Assembly: GCF_029278605.1 (NCBI RefSeq)
Contig: NZ_CP119573.1
Coordinates: 1,674,001-1,738,000 of the forward strand
Source of the DNA: Cupriavidus sp. WKF15
GTDB taxonomy: Bacteria; Pseudomonadota; Gammaproteobacteria; Burkholderiales; Burkholderiaceae
DNA length: 64,000 bases
Direction: 5' to 3'
Shown here: positions 54,409 to 63,096 of the stretch, one piece after another
How positions within the stretch are numbered: position 1 is the stretch's first letter
How the letters are laid out: each line of letters begins with the position of its first letter
Program-made: the position numbers and the translations under genes
The notes under the pieces: generated by a model
What the model was told of the DNA's origin: nothing
Seen by the model: the letters and a program-made list of their open reading frames with translations, nothing else
The model's database searches: none

Positions 54409-55890
54409 ATGAAGATCCTGATTGCCCGTCTCAACCACGAGACCAATACCTTTTCGCCGGTGCCGACGCCGCTGGCGTCGTTCGAGCCTAGCTACGGCGA
54501 AGCCGCCTATCGCGTCGCCAAAGGCACCCGTACCGCTGCGGCGGCCTTTATCGACCTGGCCGAGGCCGCAGGCGCCGAGATCGTGGTGCCGGTGATTGCC
54601 GCGGCCAACCCGAGCGGCCGCGTTGCCGCCGACGCCTACACCCACCTATGCGACACCATCGTCGCGGCCGCAGCCGGCTGTGACGCCGTGATGCTCGACC
54701 TGCACGGCGCGATGGTGGCGGAGAACAGCGACGACGGCGAAGGGGACCTGCTGCGCCGCTTGCGCGGCGTGCTGCCGCATGCGCCGGTTGCGGTGGCCCT
54801 GGACCTGCACGGGAACATCACACAGGCGCTGATCGACCATGCGGACATCGCGGTCAGCTTCAAGACCTACCCGCACGTCGACATGTACGAAACCGGCGCG
54901 CATGCCGGCCGCCTGCTGCTGGAGATGGTCGCCGGGCGCGTGCGGCCGGTGATGGCATGGCGGCGTCCGCCGCTGATCACGCATACCCTGCGCAGCCGCA
55001 CCGACGAAGGCGCGATGCAGCGCGCCGTCGCGCTGGCGCGCGAGGCGGAGCGGGACGGCATGCTGGCGGTATCCGTGCTGGCCGGCTTTGGCCTGGCCGA
55101 TATCGCCGCCCCATGCCTGAGCGTGATCGTAGTCGGCGACGGCGACCCGGCAAAGGCCGACGAGATTGCCAGCCGGATCGCGGCGCAGGCGTGGGGCGAG
55201 CGCGATGGCTTTTCGTACGACGCGGAGCCGCTGGCCAGTTCCATCGCGCGTGCCGCGCAACTTGCCGAACGCGCTGGCGAAGGGCCGGTGCTGCTGCTCG
55301 ATCACGGCGACAACTGCATGTCCGGCGGCACCTGCGACAACATGGCGGTGCTGCATGAAGCGCTGGCGCAGGGCCTGACCGGCATTGCGGTCGGGCCGGT
55401 CTGCGATCCGGAGGCAGTGGCGGCGCTGCTGGACGCGGGGGTCGGCGCCAGCATCACGCTGCCCGTGGGCGACAAGGTACCGTTGCCGCAGCTGGACGTC
55501 TATCCGCGACCGAAGCTGCTGACCGGCAAGGTGGCCGCCGTGAGCGATGGGGAGTACGTCATCAGCGGCCCCACGTACACCGGGCAGCGCATTCGCATGG
55601 GACGGACGGTGCTGCTCGATATCGGCGCGGCGCAGGTGATCGTGACCGAGACGCCGCAAGAGCACTGGGACGCGGGGATCTTCACCCACATCGGCATCGA
55701 TCCGCACCGGGCGAGGTTCCTGCTGCTGAAATCGCGCATGTACTGCCGCCCGGTCTTCGTGCCGATGGCCAGGGCGGTGGTCGAGTGCGATGGGGAGGGC
55801 GTCACCAGTTCACGCTATGAGCGCTTCCCGTTCCGTCAGGTCGCGAGGCCGGTGTACCCGCTTGACGACAACACGTCCTGGGCAAGTTGA
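54409..55890 (+). CDS. M81 family metallopeptidase (MlrC-like)
   Basis: 493 residues, the usual MlrC length. N-terminal DUF1485-type half with RLNHETNTFSPVPTPLASFE, the metal-binding DLHGAMVAENSDDGEGDLLR and ALDLHGNITQALIDHADIAV; C-terminal half with LLLDHGDNCMSGGTCDNMAV. MlrC of the microcystin pathway gives the family its name, but most members lie in amino-acid or amide catabolic operons and have unknown substrates. It starts 19 nt after the carbamoylase and should be the last gene of the operon, since a 12-bp hairpin follows. Confidence 0.93.
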   Translation: MKILIARLNHETNTFSPVPTPLASFEPSYGEAAYRVAKGTRTAAAAFIDLAEAAGAEIVVPVIAAANPSGRVAADAYTHLCDTIVAAAAGCDAVMLDLHGAMVAENSDDGEGDLLRRLRGVLPHAPVAVALDLHGNITQALIDHADIAVSFKTYPHVDMYETGAHAGRLLLEMVAGRVRPVMAWRRPPLITHTLRSRTDEGAMQRAVALAREAERDGMLAVSVLAGFGLADIAAPCLSVIVVGDGDPAKADEIASRIAAQAWGERDGFSYDAEPLASSIARAAQLAERAGEGPVLLLDHGDNCMSGGTCDNMAVLHEALAQGLTGIAVGPVCDPEAVAALLDAGVGASITLPVGDKVPLPQLDVYPRPKLLTGKVAAVSDGEYVISGPTYTGQRIRMGRTVLLDIGAAQVIVTETPQEHWDAGIFTHIGIDPHRARFLLLKSRMYCRPVFVPMARAVVECDGEGVTSSRYERFPFRQVARPVYPLDDNTSWAS

Positions 55891-55898
55891 TGTCCTGC

Positions 55899-55926
55899 GG
55901 CCGCGCCTTCGCGGGAAGGCGCGGCC
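55899..55926. terminator. Bidirectional hairpin between the M81 and LysR genes
   Basis: GGCCGCGCCTTC-GCGG-GAAGGCGCGGCC, a perfect 12-bp stem in the 60 nt between two converging genes. No T-run, but position and strength fit a shared terminator. Confidence 0.75.
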
Positions 55927-55950
55927 CCGCGCAAACGCCACGCCGCCGGC

Positions 55951-56904
55951 TCACGCCTTGCCGTGCGCCTCCTGCAGGCATTGCTCGAACAGCAGCGCGA
56001 CGCGCGACGGCTCCGGCGAGCGGCGCAGCAGGCTCACGAACCGGCACGCATACTGGAAGCGCCCGGGCTCGATGGCCTGCATCAGCTTCTGGCTTTCGAA
56101 ATACGCCGCGTAGTGATCGGGCAGGAAGCCCAGGAACTGGCCGGACAGGATCAGTGTGGCAATCGACTCCTGGTCGAAGCCGGTCGCCTTGCGCAGCAGC
56201 TTGGCCCGATGGCTCAGTTCCATATTGGGCGAGTGATAGCCAAGCCCGGCAAACGGATACGCGCGCAGCTGGGCCCACGACAGCTTGCCGGTTGGCTTGC
56301 CGAACAGCGGATGGCGGGCGCCGCAGTAGAGCAGCATGGTCTCGTCGAACAGCTCGGTATAGGCCAGGCTGCGCGAGCTGCGGTGCACGGGGATGATGCC
56401 CACATGGAAACGGCCTTCCATGACGCCCCGTTCCACTGCGCCAATGGTTGCCACATGCAGGTTCAGCGAGACGTCCGGCGCGGCTTCGCAGAACCGCGCG
56501 ATCGCATCGCCCAGCCGCGCTTGCGGGTTGGTGGCGGTCTTGTCGAACACGGCCACGTGCAGTTCGCCGCCCATGCGGCTGTGGATGTCGTCAACGCTGC
56601 TGCGGAACGCTTCCACCGAAGCCAGCAGCCGCAACGTTTCCTCGTAGATGCCCTGGCCCTCCGGCGTCAGCGTGAAGCCGGCGCGGCCCCGGCGGCAAAG
56701 CGTCAGGCCCAGCCGGGTCTCCAGGTCCTTGACGTGGCGGCTGATCGTCGAGATGCCGATATTCAGTTCCAGTTCCGCCGCGGCCATGCCGCCGCATTCG
56801 ACCACCGCCTTGAAGACGCGCAGCAGCCGCAGGTCCATGTCGCTCAACTGCCCGAGCAGGGCACGGCTCTTCCGGGAGCGTGGCCCGGATACTTGCGCAT
56901 TCAT
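55951..56904 (-). CDS. LysR family transcriptional regulator
   Basis: 317 residues. HTH at about 22-80 (LRLLRVFKAVVECGGMAAAE, GISTISRHVKDLETRLGLTL, RRGRAGFTLTPEGQGIYEET) followed by a two-lobe effector domain. Divergent from the omega-aminotransferase, which it probably controls through the palindrome at 56922-56935. The start at 56904 is 18 residues before the HTH; upstream codons in frame look non-coding. Confidence 0.93.
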   Translation of the reverse strand: MNAQVSGPRSRKSRALLGQLSDMDLRLLRVFKAVVECGGMAAAELELNIGISTISRHVKDLETRLGLTLCRRGRAGFTLTPEGQGIYEETLRLLASVEAFRSSVDDIHSRMGGELHVAVFDKTATNPQARLGDAIARFCEAAPDVSLNLHVATIGAVERGVMEGRFHVGIIPVHRSSRSLAYTELFDETMLLYCGARHPLFGKPTGKLSWAQLRAYPFAGLGYHSPNMELSHRAKLLRKATGFDQESIATLILSGQFLGFLPDHYAAYFESQKLMQAIEPGRFQYACRFVSLLRRSPEPSRVALLFEQCLQEAHGKA

Positions 56905-56921
56905 ACAAGTAAAGATGGATA

Positions 56922-56935
56922 TTTGAATATTCAAA
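56922..56935. promoter_or_regulatory. AT-rich palindrome in the LysR/aminotransferase control region
   Basis: TTTGAATATTCAAA, a perfect 14-bp palindrome in the 127-nt divergent spacer. It fits the T-N11-A LysR recognition rule and lies 18 nt from the regulator start, so it is a candidate autoregulatory and activation site. Confidence 0.55.
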
Positions 56936-57031
56936 AGACTAACGCCGTTGCCAATAATCGGCAACACACAAAGTTTCCTCCGCGCCCGGCGCAAAACCAG
57001 GGCGAAACCAACGCAGATCCACGCGAACACC

Positions 57032-58387
57032 ATGACCACCTCGACGCTCCCATCTTCGCAAGACCCGGACATCCGCACCGATGCCGCCTGGCTCGATGCC
57101 CACTGGATGCCGTTCACGGGGAACCGCAAGTTCAAGGCTGACCCGCGCATGATCGTGGCGGCCAGCGGCGCCTATTACACCGATGCCGACGGGCGCAAGG
57201 TCTTCGACGGCTTGTCCGGCCTCTGGTGCTCGGGGCTGGGCCATGGGCGTCAGGAGATCACCGAGGCCATCAGCCGCCAGGCGGCGCAGCTCGACTACGC
57301 CCCGGCCTTCCAGCACGGGCACCCGCTGTCTTTCACGCTGGCCAACAAGCTGCGCGATATGACGCCGGCCGGGCTCGACTATGTGTTCTTCACCGGCTCA
57401 GGCTCCGAGGCGGCCGACACCTCGCTGAAAATGGCCCGCGCCTACTGGCGGGCCAAAGGTCAGGCCGGCAAGACCCGGCTGATCGGCCGCGAGAAGGGCT
57501 ACCACGGCGTGAACTTCGGCGGCATCTCGGTAGGCGGCATCGCGCCGAACCGGAAGCTGTTCGGCCAGGGGATCGAAGCGGACTTCCTGCCCCATACGCA
57601 ACTGGCGCAGAACGCGTTCTCGCGCGGCCTGCCGCCGCATGGCGCCGAGCTGGCCGACCGCCTGCTCGACCTGATCGCACTGCATGACGCCTCGACCATT
57701 GCCGCAGTGATCGTCGAGCCGTTCTCCGGATCGGCGGGCGTGGTGATCCCGCCGGCCGGCTATCTGGCGCGCCTGCGCGAGATCTGCACGGCCCACAACA
57801 TCCTGCTGATCTTCGACGAGGTCATCACCGGCTTCGGCCGTGTCGGCGCGACCACCGCGGCGGAAGCGTTCGGCGTGGTGCCGGACATCATGAACGTGGC
57901 CAAGCAGGTTACCAACGGCGCGCAGCCGCTTGGCGCGGTGATCGCCAGCAAGGAGATCTACGACACCTTCATGCAGTCGGGCGGCCCCGACTACATGCTG
58001 GAGTTCCCGCACGGCTACACCTACTCCGCGCACCCGGTCGCCTGCGCCGCCGGCATCGCCGCGCTGGATGTACTGCAGAAGGAGGACATGGTCGGACGCG
58101 TGCGCGCGCTCGCGCCGATGTTCGAGGAAAGCGTGCACAGCCTGAAGGGCAGCAAGCATGTGCTGGACATCCGCAACTACGGCCTGGCCGCTGGCCTGAC
58201 CATCGCGCACGCGCCCGGCGAACCGGGCCGCCGCCCTTACGAGATTGCCCAGCACTGCTGGAAGAAGGGCTTCTATGTGCGCTACGGCGGCGACACCATC
58301 CAGCTCGCGCCGCCGTTCATTGCCGACCCGCGCGAGATCGACGACCTGATTAATGCGCTGGGCGAAGCCCTGAACGCAGTCGACTGA
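57032..58387 (+). CDS. Class III omega-amino acid:pyruvate aminotransferase
   Basis: 451 residues. Class III PLP transaminase: N-terminal DAHWMPFTGNRKFKADPRMI typical of beta-alanine/omega-amino acid:pyruvate transaminases, PLP phosphate-binding TGSGSEAADTSLKMARAYWR, the cofactor Asp in LLIFDEVITGFGRVG and the Schiff-base Lys291 in NVAKQVTNGAQPLGAV. It moves the amino group of beta-alanine or a similar omega-amino compound to pyruvate. With the upstream carbamoylase it could finish breakdown of a carbamoyl-beta-amino acid. Its 3' end faces the acyl-CoA synthetase with 24 nt between stops. Confidence 0.92.
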   Translation: MTTSTLPSSQDPDIRTDAAWLDAHWMPFTGNRKFKADPRMIVAASGAYYTDADGRKVFDGLSGLWCSGLGHGRQEITEAISRQAAQLDYAPAFQHGHPLSFTLANKLRDMTPAGLDYVFFTGSGSEAADTSLKMARAYWRAKGQAGKTRLIGREKGYHGVNFGGISVGGIAPNRKLFGQGIEADFLPHTQLAQNAFSRGLPPHGAELADRLLDLIALHDASTIAAVIVEPFSGSAGVVIPPAGYLARLREICTAHNILLIFDEVITGFGRVGATTAAEAFGVVPDIMNVAKQVTNGAQPLGAVIASKEIYDTFMQSGGPDYMLEFPHGYTYSAHPVACAAGIAALDVLQKEDMVGRVRALAPMFEESVHSLKGSKHVLDIRNYGLAAGLTIAHAPGEPGRRPYEIAQHCWKKGFYVRYGGDTIQLAPPFIADPREIDDLINALGEALNAVD

Positions 58388-58411
58388 AGCCGCTTCCAGG
58401 GCGATCGGTCG

Positions 58412-60517
58412 TCAACGGCCCTGACGCGGGGCTTCCGCCACCTCGAGCAGCGCATCCAACACCACCACACCGTCGGGGTTCGCCATGACCGGGTTGAGGT
58501 CGACGGAGTGAATGGCGCCACCGGCCTCGTGGACCAGTTCGCCCACCTGTACGGCCAGCCGGCACAGGGCTGCAATGTCCACGGCCGGCTCGTTGCGCAC
58601 GCCCAGCAGCAGCGGGGCGATGCGCAGACCGGCCAGCGCCCGTTCTACGTCCGCCTCGCGGCAGGGGGCGAGCAGCACGGCAGTGTCGCGCAGCACCTCG
58701 ACATACTTGCCGCCGTCGCCGACCACCAGCACCGCGCCGAACACCGGGTCCCAATGCGCGCCGATCATGCATTCGCGCTGGCCGCGCGCCATGCGCGCGA
58801 CCACGACGCCTTCACACGTCACGCCCATCGACTGCAGCTTGCGGGTCTGGGCCGTGAAGGCGCCGGCAACCGCTTCCGGATCGTTGCAATGCAGGGCCAC
58901 CAGCCCGTGCTCGCTCTTGTGCGGCACCTGCGGGGAGCTTGCCTTGACCGCCACGGGCGCGCCGATGCGTTGCCAGGCGGCCACCGCGGCATCGACGTCA
59001 TGGCAGACGTAGTGCTCGACCACCGGCATGCCGGCCGCCACCAGCCGGGCGAGACTTGCGGCCTCGCTCATCGTCGTGCCTGCAGCAGCGATCGGCTGCG
59101 CGTGGCGCGCCGGCACCGGCGGCTCGCCTTCGGCGGCGATCTGCAGCAGGCGTTGCTGGTGCGAGACCAGTTGCGAGAACGCCGACAGCGCTTCGGCGCC
59201 GCTGGCGTAGGTCGGTACGCCGGCTTCGCGGAATGCCTCGGCCACCGGCTCCTGCCAGGCCGCGACCGCGATGGGCTTGCCCGCGGTGTCGGCAAACGCC
59301 GCGGCGTCGCGCGCGAAGCGCGACACGTCGTAGCCCATGCCGGAGACCGGGATGTCGAGCAGGAAAAGGTCGGCCGAAGGGTCCCGCGCCACTACGGGCA
59401 GCACCTCGCCAAACAGTGCGCTGTTGGTGAGCAGCGCCGCGGTGACGTCGACCGGGTTCGTGGTCGTGGCAAAGCCGGGCAGGCGTTCGGCGAGCGCGGC
59501 CCGGGTAGTGCCGGACAGCGGCGCCAGCGTCAGTCCGAATGACTGCGCCGCGTCGGCCGCCATGACGCAGCTTGCGCCCGAGTTGCTTATCACCACCAGC
59601 CGGCGCCCGCCGGCATCCCAGCCACGCAGGTACATTGGCGCGCAGCGCGCCAGTGCGTGCGCATCGTCCACGCGCCAGATGCCATGGCGGGCAAGGAAGG
59701 CATCGACGGCGCGGTCTTCGTTGGCGATCGCGCCGGTATGCGAGGCCGCGGCGCGCTGGCCGTCCTGCGATCGTCCCGCCTTGACCGCCACGACCGGCAC
59801 GTTGCGGGCCCGCGCCACGCGCGCGGCTTCGGCCAGCATCTCGGGATCGGTCAGGCTCTCCAGGTACAGCAGTACCAGCCGCACGCCGGGATCATGCGCG
59901 ACGGCCAGCGCCAGTTCGCTGACCGTGACATCGGCCTGGTTGCCGGTGGCGTGCATATGGCGCACGCCGATGCCCTGTCCGCGCAGCAGCCCGTAGACCA
60001 TGGCCGCCACGCCGCCGCTCTGGCTGACCACGGCCACCGGACCATCCTGCGGCGGCACCTCGATGAACATGGTGGAGAAGCTGGCGATCGCGCCGCTGCC
60101 GAAGTTGGCCAGGCCCTGGCTGTTCGGGCCCACCAGCCGCAGGCCGGCAGCGCGCGCGGCGCGCACCATCTCGTCCTGCTGGCGGCGGCCTTCCGGGCCC
60201 GCCTCGCCGAAACCGGAGGCGATCACGATGGCCGCCGCCACGCCGAGCCGCGCGCAGTCGTGCACGGCCTGCACCGCGGCCTCGCCGGCCACGATGATGA
60301 TGGCCAGCTCCGGGACTTCCGGCAGCGCATCCAGCGTGGGGTAGGCGCGCAGGCCCTGGATAGCATCGCGCTGCGGATTGACGGGGTAGAGGGTACCGGC
60401 GTAGCCGTGCGTCTTCATGTAGTGGATGGGCCGGCCGCCGATCTTGTGGATATTGTCGGAGGCACCGATCACGGCAATCGAGCGAGGGGAGAGCAGGGGC
60501 TGGAGCGGGGCAGTCAT
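58412..60517 (-). CDS. NDP-forming acyl-CoA synthetase (acetate-CoA ligase family)
   Basis: 701 residues, alpha and beta parts fused. CoA-binding domain (SIAVIGASDNIHKIGGRPIH), succinyl-CoA ligase-like domains with the phospho-His candidate His260 in AASHTGAIA, and a C-terminal ATP-grasp domain (PVAVKASSPQVPHKSEHGLV, ending VDLNPVMANPDGVVVLDALL). It makes an acyl-CoA from a carboxylic acid and ATP or GTP. Last gene of the operon, 26 nt after the Bug receptor; the imported acid is its probable substrate. Confidence 0.92.
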   Translation of the reverse strand: MTAPLQPLLSPRSIAVIGASDNIHKIGGRPIHYMKTHGYAGTLYPVNPQRDAIQGLRAYPTLDALPEVPELAIIIVAGEAAVQAVHDCARLGVAAAIVIASGFGEAGPEGRRQQDEMVRAARAAGLRLVGPNSQGLANFGSGAIASFSTMFIEVPPQDGPVAVVSQSGGVAAMVYGLLRGQGIGVRHMHATGNQADVTVSELALAVAHDPGVRLVLLYLESLTDPEMLAEAARVARARNVPVVAVKAGRSQDGQRAAASHTGAIANEDRAVDAFLARHGIWRVDDAHALARCAPMYLRGWDAGGRRLVVISNSGASCVMAADAAQSFGLTLAPLSGTTRAALAERLPGFATTTNPVDVTAALLTNSALFGEVLPVVARDPSADLFLLDIPVSGMGYDVSRFARDAAAFADTAGKPIAVAAWQEPVAEAFREAGVPTYASGAEALSAFSQLVSHQQRLLQIAAEGEPPVPARHAQPIAAAGTTMSEAASLARLVAAGMPVVEHYVCHDVDAAVAAWQRIGAPVAVKASSPQVPHKSEHGLVALHCNDPEAVAGAFTAQTRKLQSMGVTCEGVVVARMARGQRECMIGAHWDPVFGAVLVVGDGGKYVEVLRDTAVLLAPCREADVERALAGLRIAPLLLGVRNEPAVDIAALCRLAVQVGELVHEAGGAIHSVDLNPVMANPDGVVVLDALLEVAEAPRQGR

Positions 60518-60543
60518 GGCCAAGGCGTAAGTGGTGATGAGAG

Positions 60544-61530
60544 TCAGTCGATGGTGGCGCCCGAGGTCTTCACGACCCTGGCCCACTTGTCGATCTCCTG
60601 CCCGATGAAGCGGGCGGTGGCGGGGGGCTCGGTCCATTCGGCGGCGAAGCCCTGCGAGGCAAAGCGCGTGCGTACGTCCGGATCCTGCAGCACGGCCTTG
60701 AGTGCGCCGTTGAGCGTGCCGAGGACCGCGGGCGGCGTGCCGGCCGGGGCCAGCAGTGCGTTCCATGCGCTGGCCTCGTAGCCGCGCAGGCCGGCCTGCG
60801 CGATAGTCGGCGTGTCAGGCGCGGCCGGCGAGCGCGTGGCGCCCGTGATGGCGAGCGCCTTGAGCTTGCCGTCACGCACGAAGGGCATGGCCGACAGCAT
60901 GGTGTCGAACATCACCGTGGCCTGGCCGCCCATCACATCGGTCAGCGCGGGCGCGCTGCCCTTGTACGGCACGTGCGTCATATGGATGCCAGCCATGCTG
61001 TTGAACAGTTCCGCGGCGAGATGGGTCGATTGGCCGTTGCCGGAGCTGGCAAAGGTGACTTGTCCCGGTTTGGACCTGGCCAGCGCGATCAGCTCGGCCA
61101 CGTTGCCGGCCGGCGTGGCTGGCGCGGTCACCAGCACCAGCGGGCCGCGCGTGAGCATGCTGACCGGCGCGAAGTCCTTGCGCGTGTCATAGCCGGGCTT
61201 GCTGAACAGCGTCATGTTGATGGCGTGCGCGGTGGTGGCGACCAGCAGCGTGTAACCGTCCGGCGCGGCCTTGGCCACGGCTTCGGCGCCGATATTGCCG
61301 CCGGCGCCCGGCCGGTTCTCCACCACCAGCGGCTGGCCGAGTTTGTCGGTCAGCTTCTGCCCGACCACGCGGGCGACGATATCGGTGGGACCGCCGGGCG
61401 GATAGGGCACCACCAGCCGGATGGGCTTGTTCGGGAACGTTTGTGCGTGCGCCGCCGGCAAGGCCGTAGCGGACAGGGCCAGACAGGAAAGCAAGGCGAG
61501 CGCGTGCAGCCGGGATCGTTTCGGTGCCAA
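60544..61530 (-). CDS. Bug/TctC-type solute-binding receptor
   Basis: 328 residues with a Sec signal ending ATALPAAHAQ. Bug-family blocks PIRLVVPYPPGGPTDIVARV, VVENRPGAGGNIGAEAVAKA and HMTHVPYKGSAPALTDVMGG. The start appears to be TTG at 61530 with GGAG 7-8 nt upstream; no in-frame ATG fits. It sits between the DUF35 and acyl-CoA synthetase genes, so its ligand is probably the acid activated by that synthetase. Confidence 0.92.
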   Translation of the reverse strand: MAPKRSRLHALALLSCLALSATALPAAHAQTFPNKPIRLVVPYPPGGPTDIVARVVGQKLTDKLGQPLVVENRPGAGGNIGAEAVAKAAPDGYTLLVATTAHAINMTLFSKPGYDTRKDFAPVSMLTRGPLVLVTAPATPAGNVAELIALARSKPGQVTFASSGNGQSTHLAAELFNSMAGIHMTHVPYKGSAPALTDVMGGQATVMFDTMLSAMPFVRDGKLKALAITGATRSPAAPDTPTIAQAGLRGYEASAWNALLAPAGTPPAVLGTLNGALKAVLQDPDVRTRFASQGFAAEWTEPPATARFIGQEIDKWARVVKTSGATID

Positions 61531-61599
61531 GGAGTACTCCGGTTGTGGATGCCGGTTGGGACGGGGCGGGCGCTTGCCGGCAAGGCGCCAAAGGTGGCG

Positions 61600-61953
61600 C
61601 TATTCGCGCCGGAAACGCAGCAGCGTGCCCTCGCCGAAGCGCAGGAACCCCGCCCGCACCCGGTCGCCGATGGCCACGCCGGGCTCGGCATGGCCCATCA
61701 CGCGCGGGCCTTCGTCGAGCGTGGCCAGCACCAGCGTGTAGGGCGCGAGCGCGCGGAAAGCTTCGTCCGGCGCACGGCTGATCTCGGTCACGGCGTGGAC
61801 TGTCGCCAGTCCGACGGCATCGCGCCAGCGTAGTTGCACGCCACCGCAGGCGCGGCACGCGTGGCGCTCCAGCGGCTGCCATGCCCCGCAGTCGTCGCAG
61901 CACTGGTAGCGCACCACGCCGGCGTCCAGGCCGGCGGTGTAGGGATGGGTCAT
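61600..61953 (-). CDS. DUF35/Zn-ribbon OB-fold protein, partner of the thiolase-like gene
   Basis: 117 residues. Zinc ribbon with Cys19-x2-Cys22 and Cys33-x2-Cys36 (CCDDCG and CRACGG), followed by an OB-fold (VGLATVHAVTEISRAPDEAF, MGHAEPGVAIGDRVRAGFLR). DUF35 proteins bind thiolase-like partners and are needed for their activity or CoA binding. The start overlaps the stop of the thiolase-like gene by 4 nt, confirming pairing. Confidence 0.92.
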   Translation of the reverse strand: MTHPYTAGLDAGVVRYQCCDDCGAWQPLERHACRACGGVQLRWRDAVGLATVHAVTEISRAPDEAFRALAPYTLVLATLDEGPRVMGHAEPGVAIGDRVRAGFLRFGEGTLLRFRRE

Positions 61954-63095
61954 GGCATGGCCTCCAGCACCAGGCTGACGTGGGACGACAGCACACCGCC
62001 ATCGGCGTGGAACAGCGCGCGCCGGCGTGTGCCCGCCTGGCGTGCGCCGGCACGGCCCGCGAGCTGGCGCGCGGCTTCGACCAGGTGCATCAGGCCGCCG
62101 GCCACGCCCGAGTGCCCGAAGGCCAGCAAGCCGCCATGCGTATTGAGCGCCAGCGCGCCGTCGGAGCCGAAGTCGCCGGCGCGCAGCCGCGCATGCGCCT
62201 GCCCGCGTCCCGCCAGCCCGAGTTCTTCCAGCAGCATGACCAGCGTGATGGTGAACGAGTCGTAGATCGCCAGGTAATCGATGCCTTCCACACCGCCGCC
62301 CGCCTCGGCAAACGCGCGCCGCGCGGCGTCCGCGGCGCCAGTCTGCATGACGTCGTCGATCGCACTCAGGTGCTGGTGCCGGTGCGCCTGCCCCGCGCCG
62401 GCGATGCGCACCGGCGTGCCGGGGCCGGGCTCGGCCGACACGATCACAGCGACCGCGCCATCGGAGATCGGACAGCAATCCGACAGGCGCAGCGGCGTGG
62501 CGATGGCACGCGCTGCACGTGCATCGGCCAGCGACAACGGTTCGCGCAGATGCGCATCCGGATGGCTGGCGGCGTGCTCGCGCATCAGCACGGCAAAGTC
62601 CGACAGCGCATCGGCATCCACGCCGGCTTCATGCAGGTAGCGTGAGGCCAGCAGCGCGTAGTAGGCCGGCACCGATGCGCCATTGGGCACCTCGGCATGC
62701 GGTTCGCCGACCTGCGCCAGCGTCTGGATCGACTGGTCGCGGCTCTGGCCGCTGAGCCGGTTTTCACCGGCCGCCACCAGCACGTGGCGGCAGCGGCCGG
62801 CGTGCACCAGCTCGTGCGCGAGCATCGCCATCACGCCGCCGGTGGCGCCGCCCGCAGCCACGCCGTGCGCATAGGCCGGCGTGAGCGAGGCGTACTCGCA
62901 GAAGCGGTCGGCCAGCATCAGGTGCGGCAGCGTGGTGGCATAGCCGCACAGCACGCCGTCGATGTCGGCGCGTGCCAGGCCGCTGTCGGCCAGCGCGGCA
63001 TCGGCGGCCTGCGCCATCAGCGTCAGCGGCGTGCTGCCCTCGATGCGGCCGAAGCGCGTGTTGCCGGTGCCGCGAACGTAGCTTGTCCCGGCCAT
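61950..63095 (-). CDS. Thiolase-like (SCP2/Ltp type) protein lacking thiolase cysteines
   Basis: 381 residues. N-terminal TRFGRIEGSTPLTLMAQAAD, then the region where thiolases have the nucleophilic Cys reads YAHGVAAGGATGGVMAMLAH, with no Cys. The His block is kept as NTHGGLLAFGHSGVAGGLMH, while the second-Cys motif is ADGGVLSSH. Such proteins paired with DUF35 are non-thiolytic enzymes; the best studied, Ltp2-type proteins, are aldolases acting on acyl-CoA. The exact reaction is unknown. One nucleotide separates it from the upstream binding-protein gene. Confidence 0.88.
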   Translation of the reverse strand: MAGTSYVRGTGNTRFGRIEGSTPLTLMAQAADAALADSGLARADIDGVLCGYATTLPHLMLADRFCEYASLTPAYAHGVAAGGATGGVMAMLAHELVHAGRCRHVLVAAGENRLSGQSRDQSIQTLAQVGEPHAEVPNGASVPAYYALLASRYLHEAGVDADALSDFAVLMREHAASHPDAHLREPLSLADARAARAIATPLRLSDCCPISDGAVAVIVSAEPGPGTPVRIAGAGQAHRHQHLSAIDDVMQTGAADAARRAFAEAGGGVEGIDYLAIYDSFTITLVMLLEELGLAGRGQAHARLRAGDFGSDGALALNTHGGLLAFGHSGVAGGLMHLVEAARQLAGRAGARQAGTRRRALFHADGGVLSSHVSLVLEAMP

Positions 63096-63096
63096 A

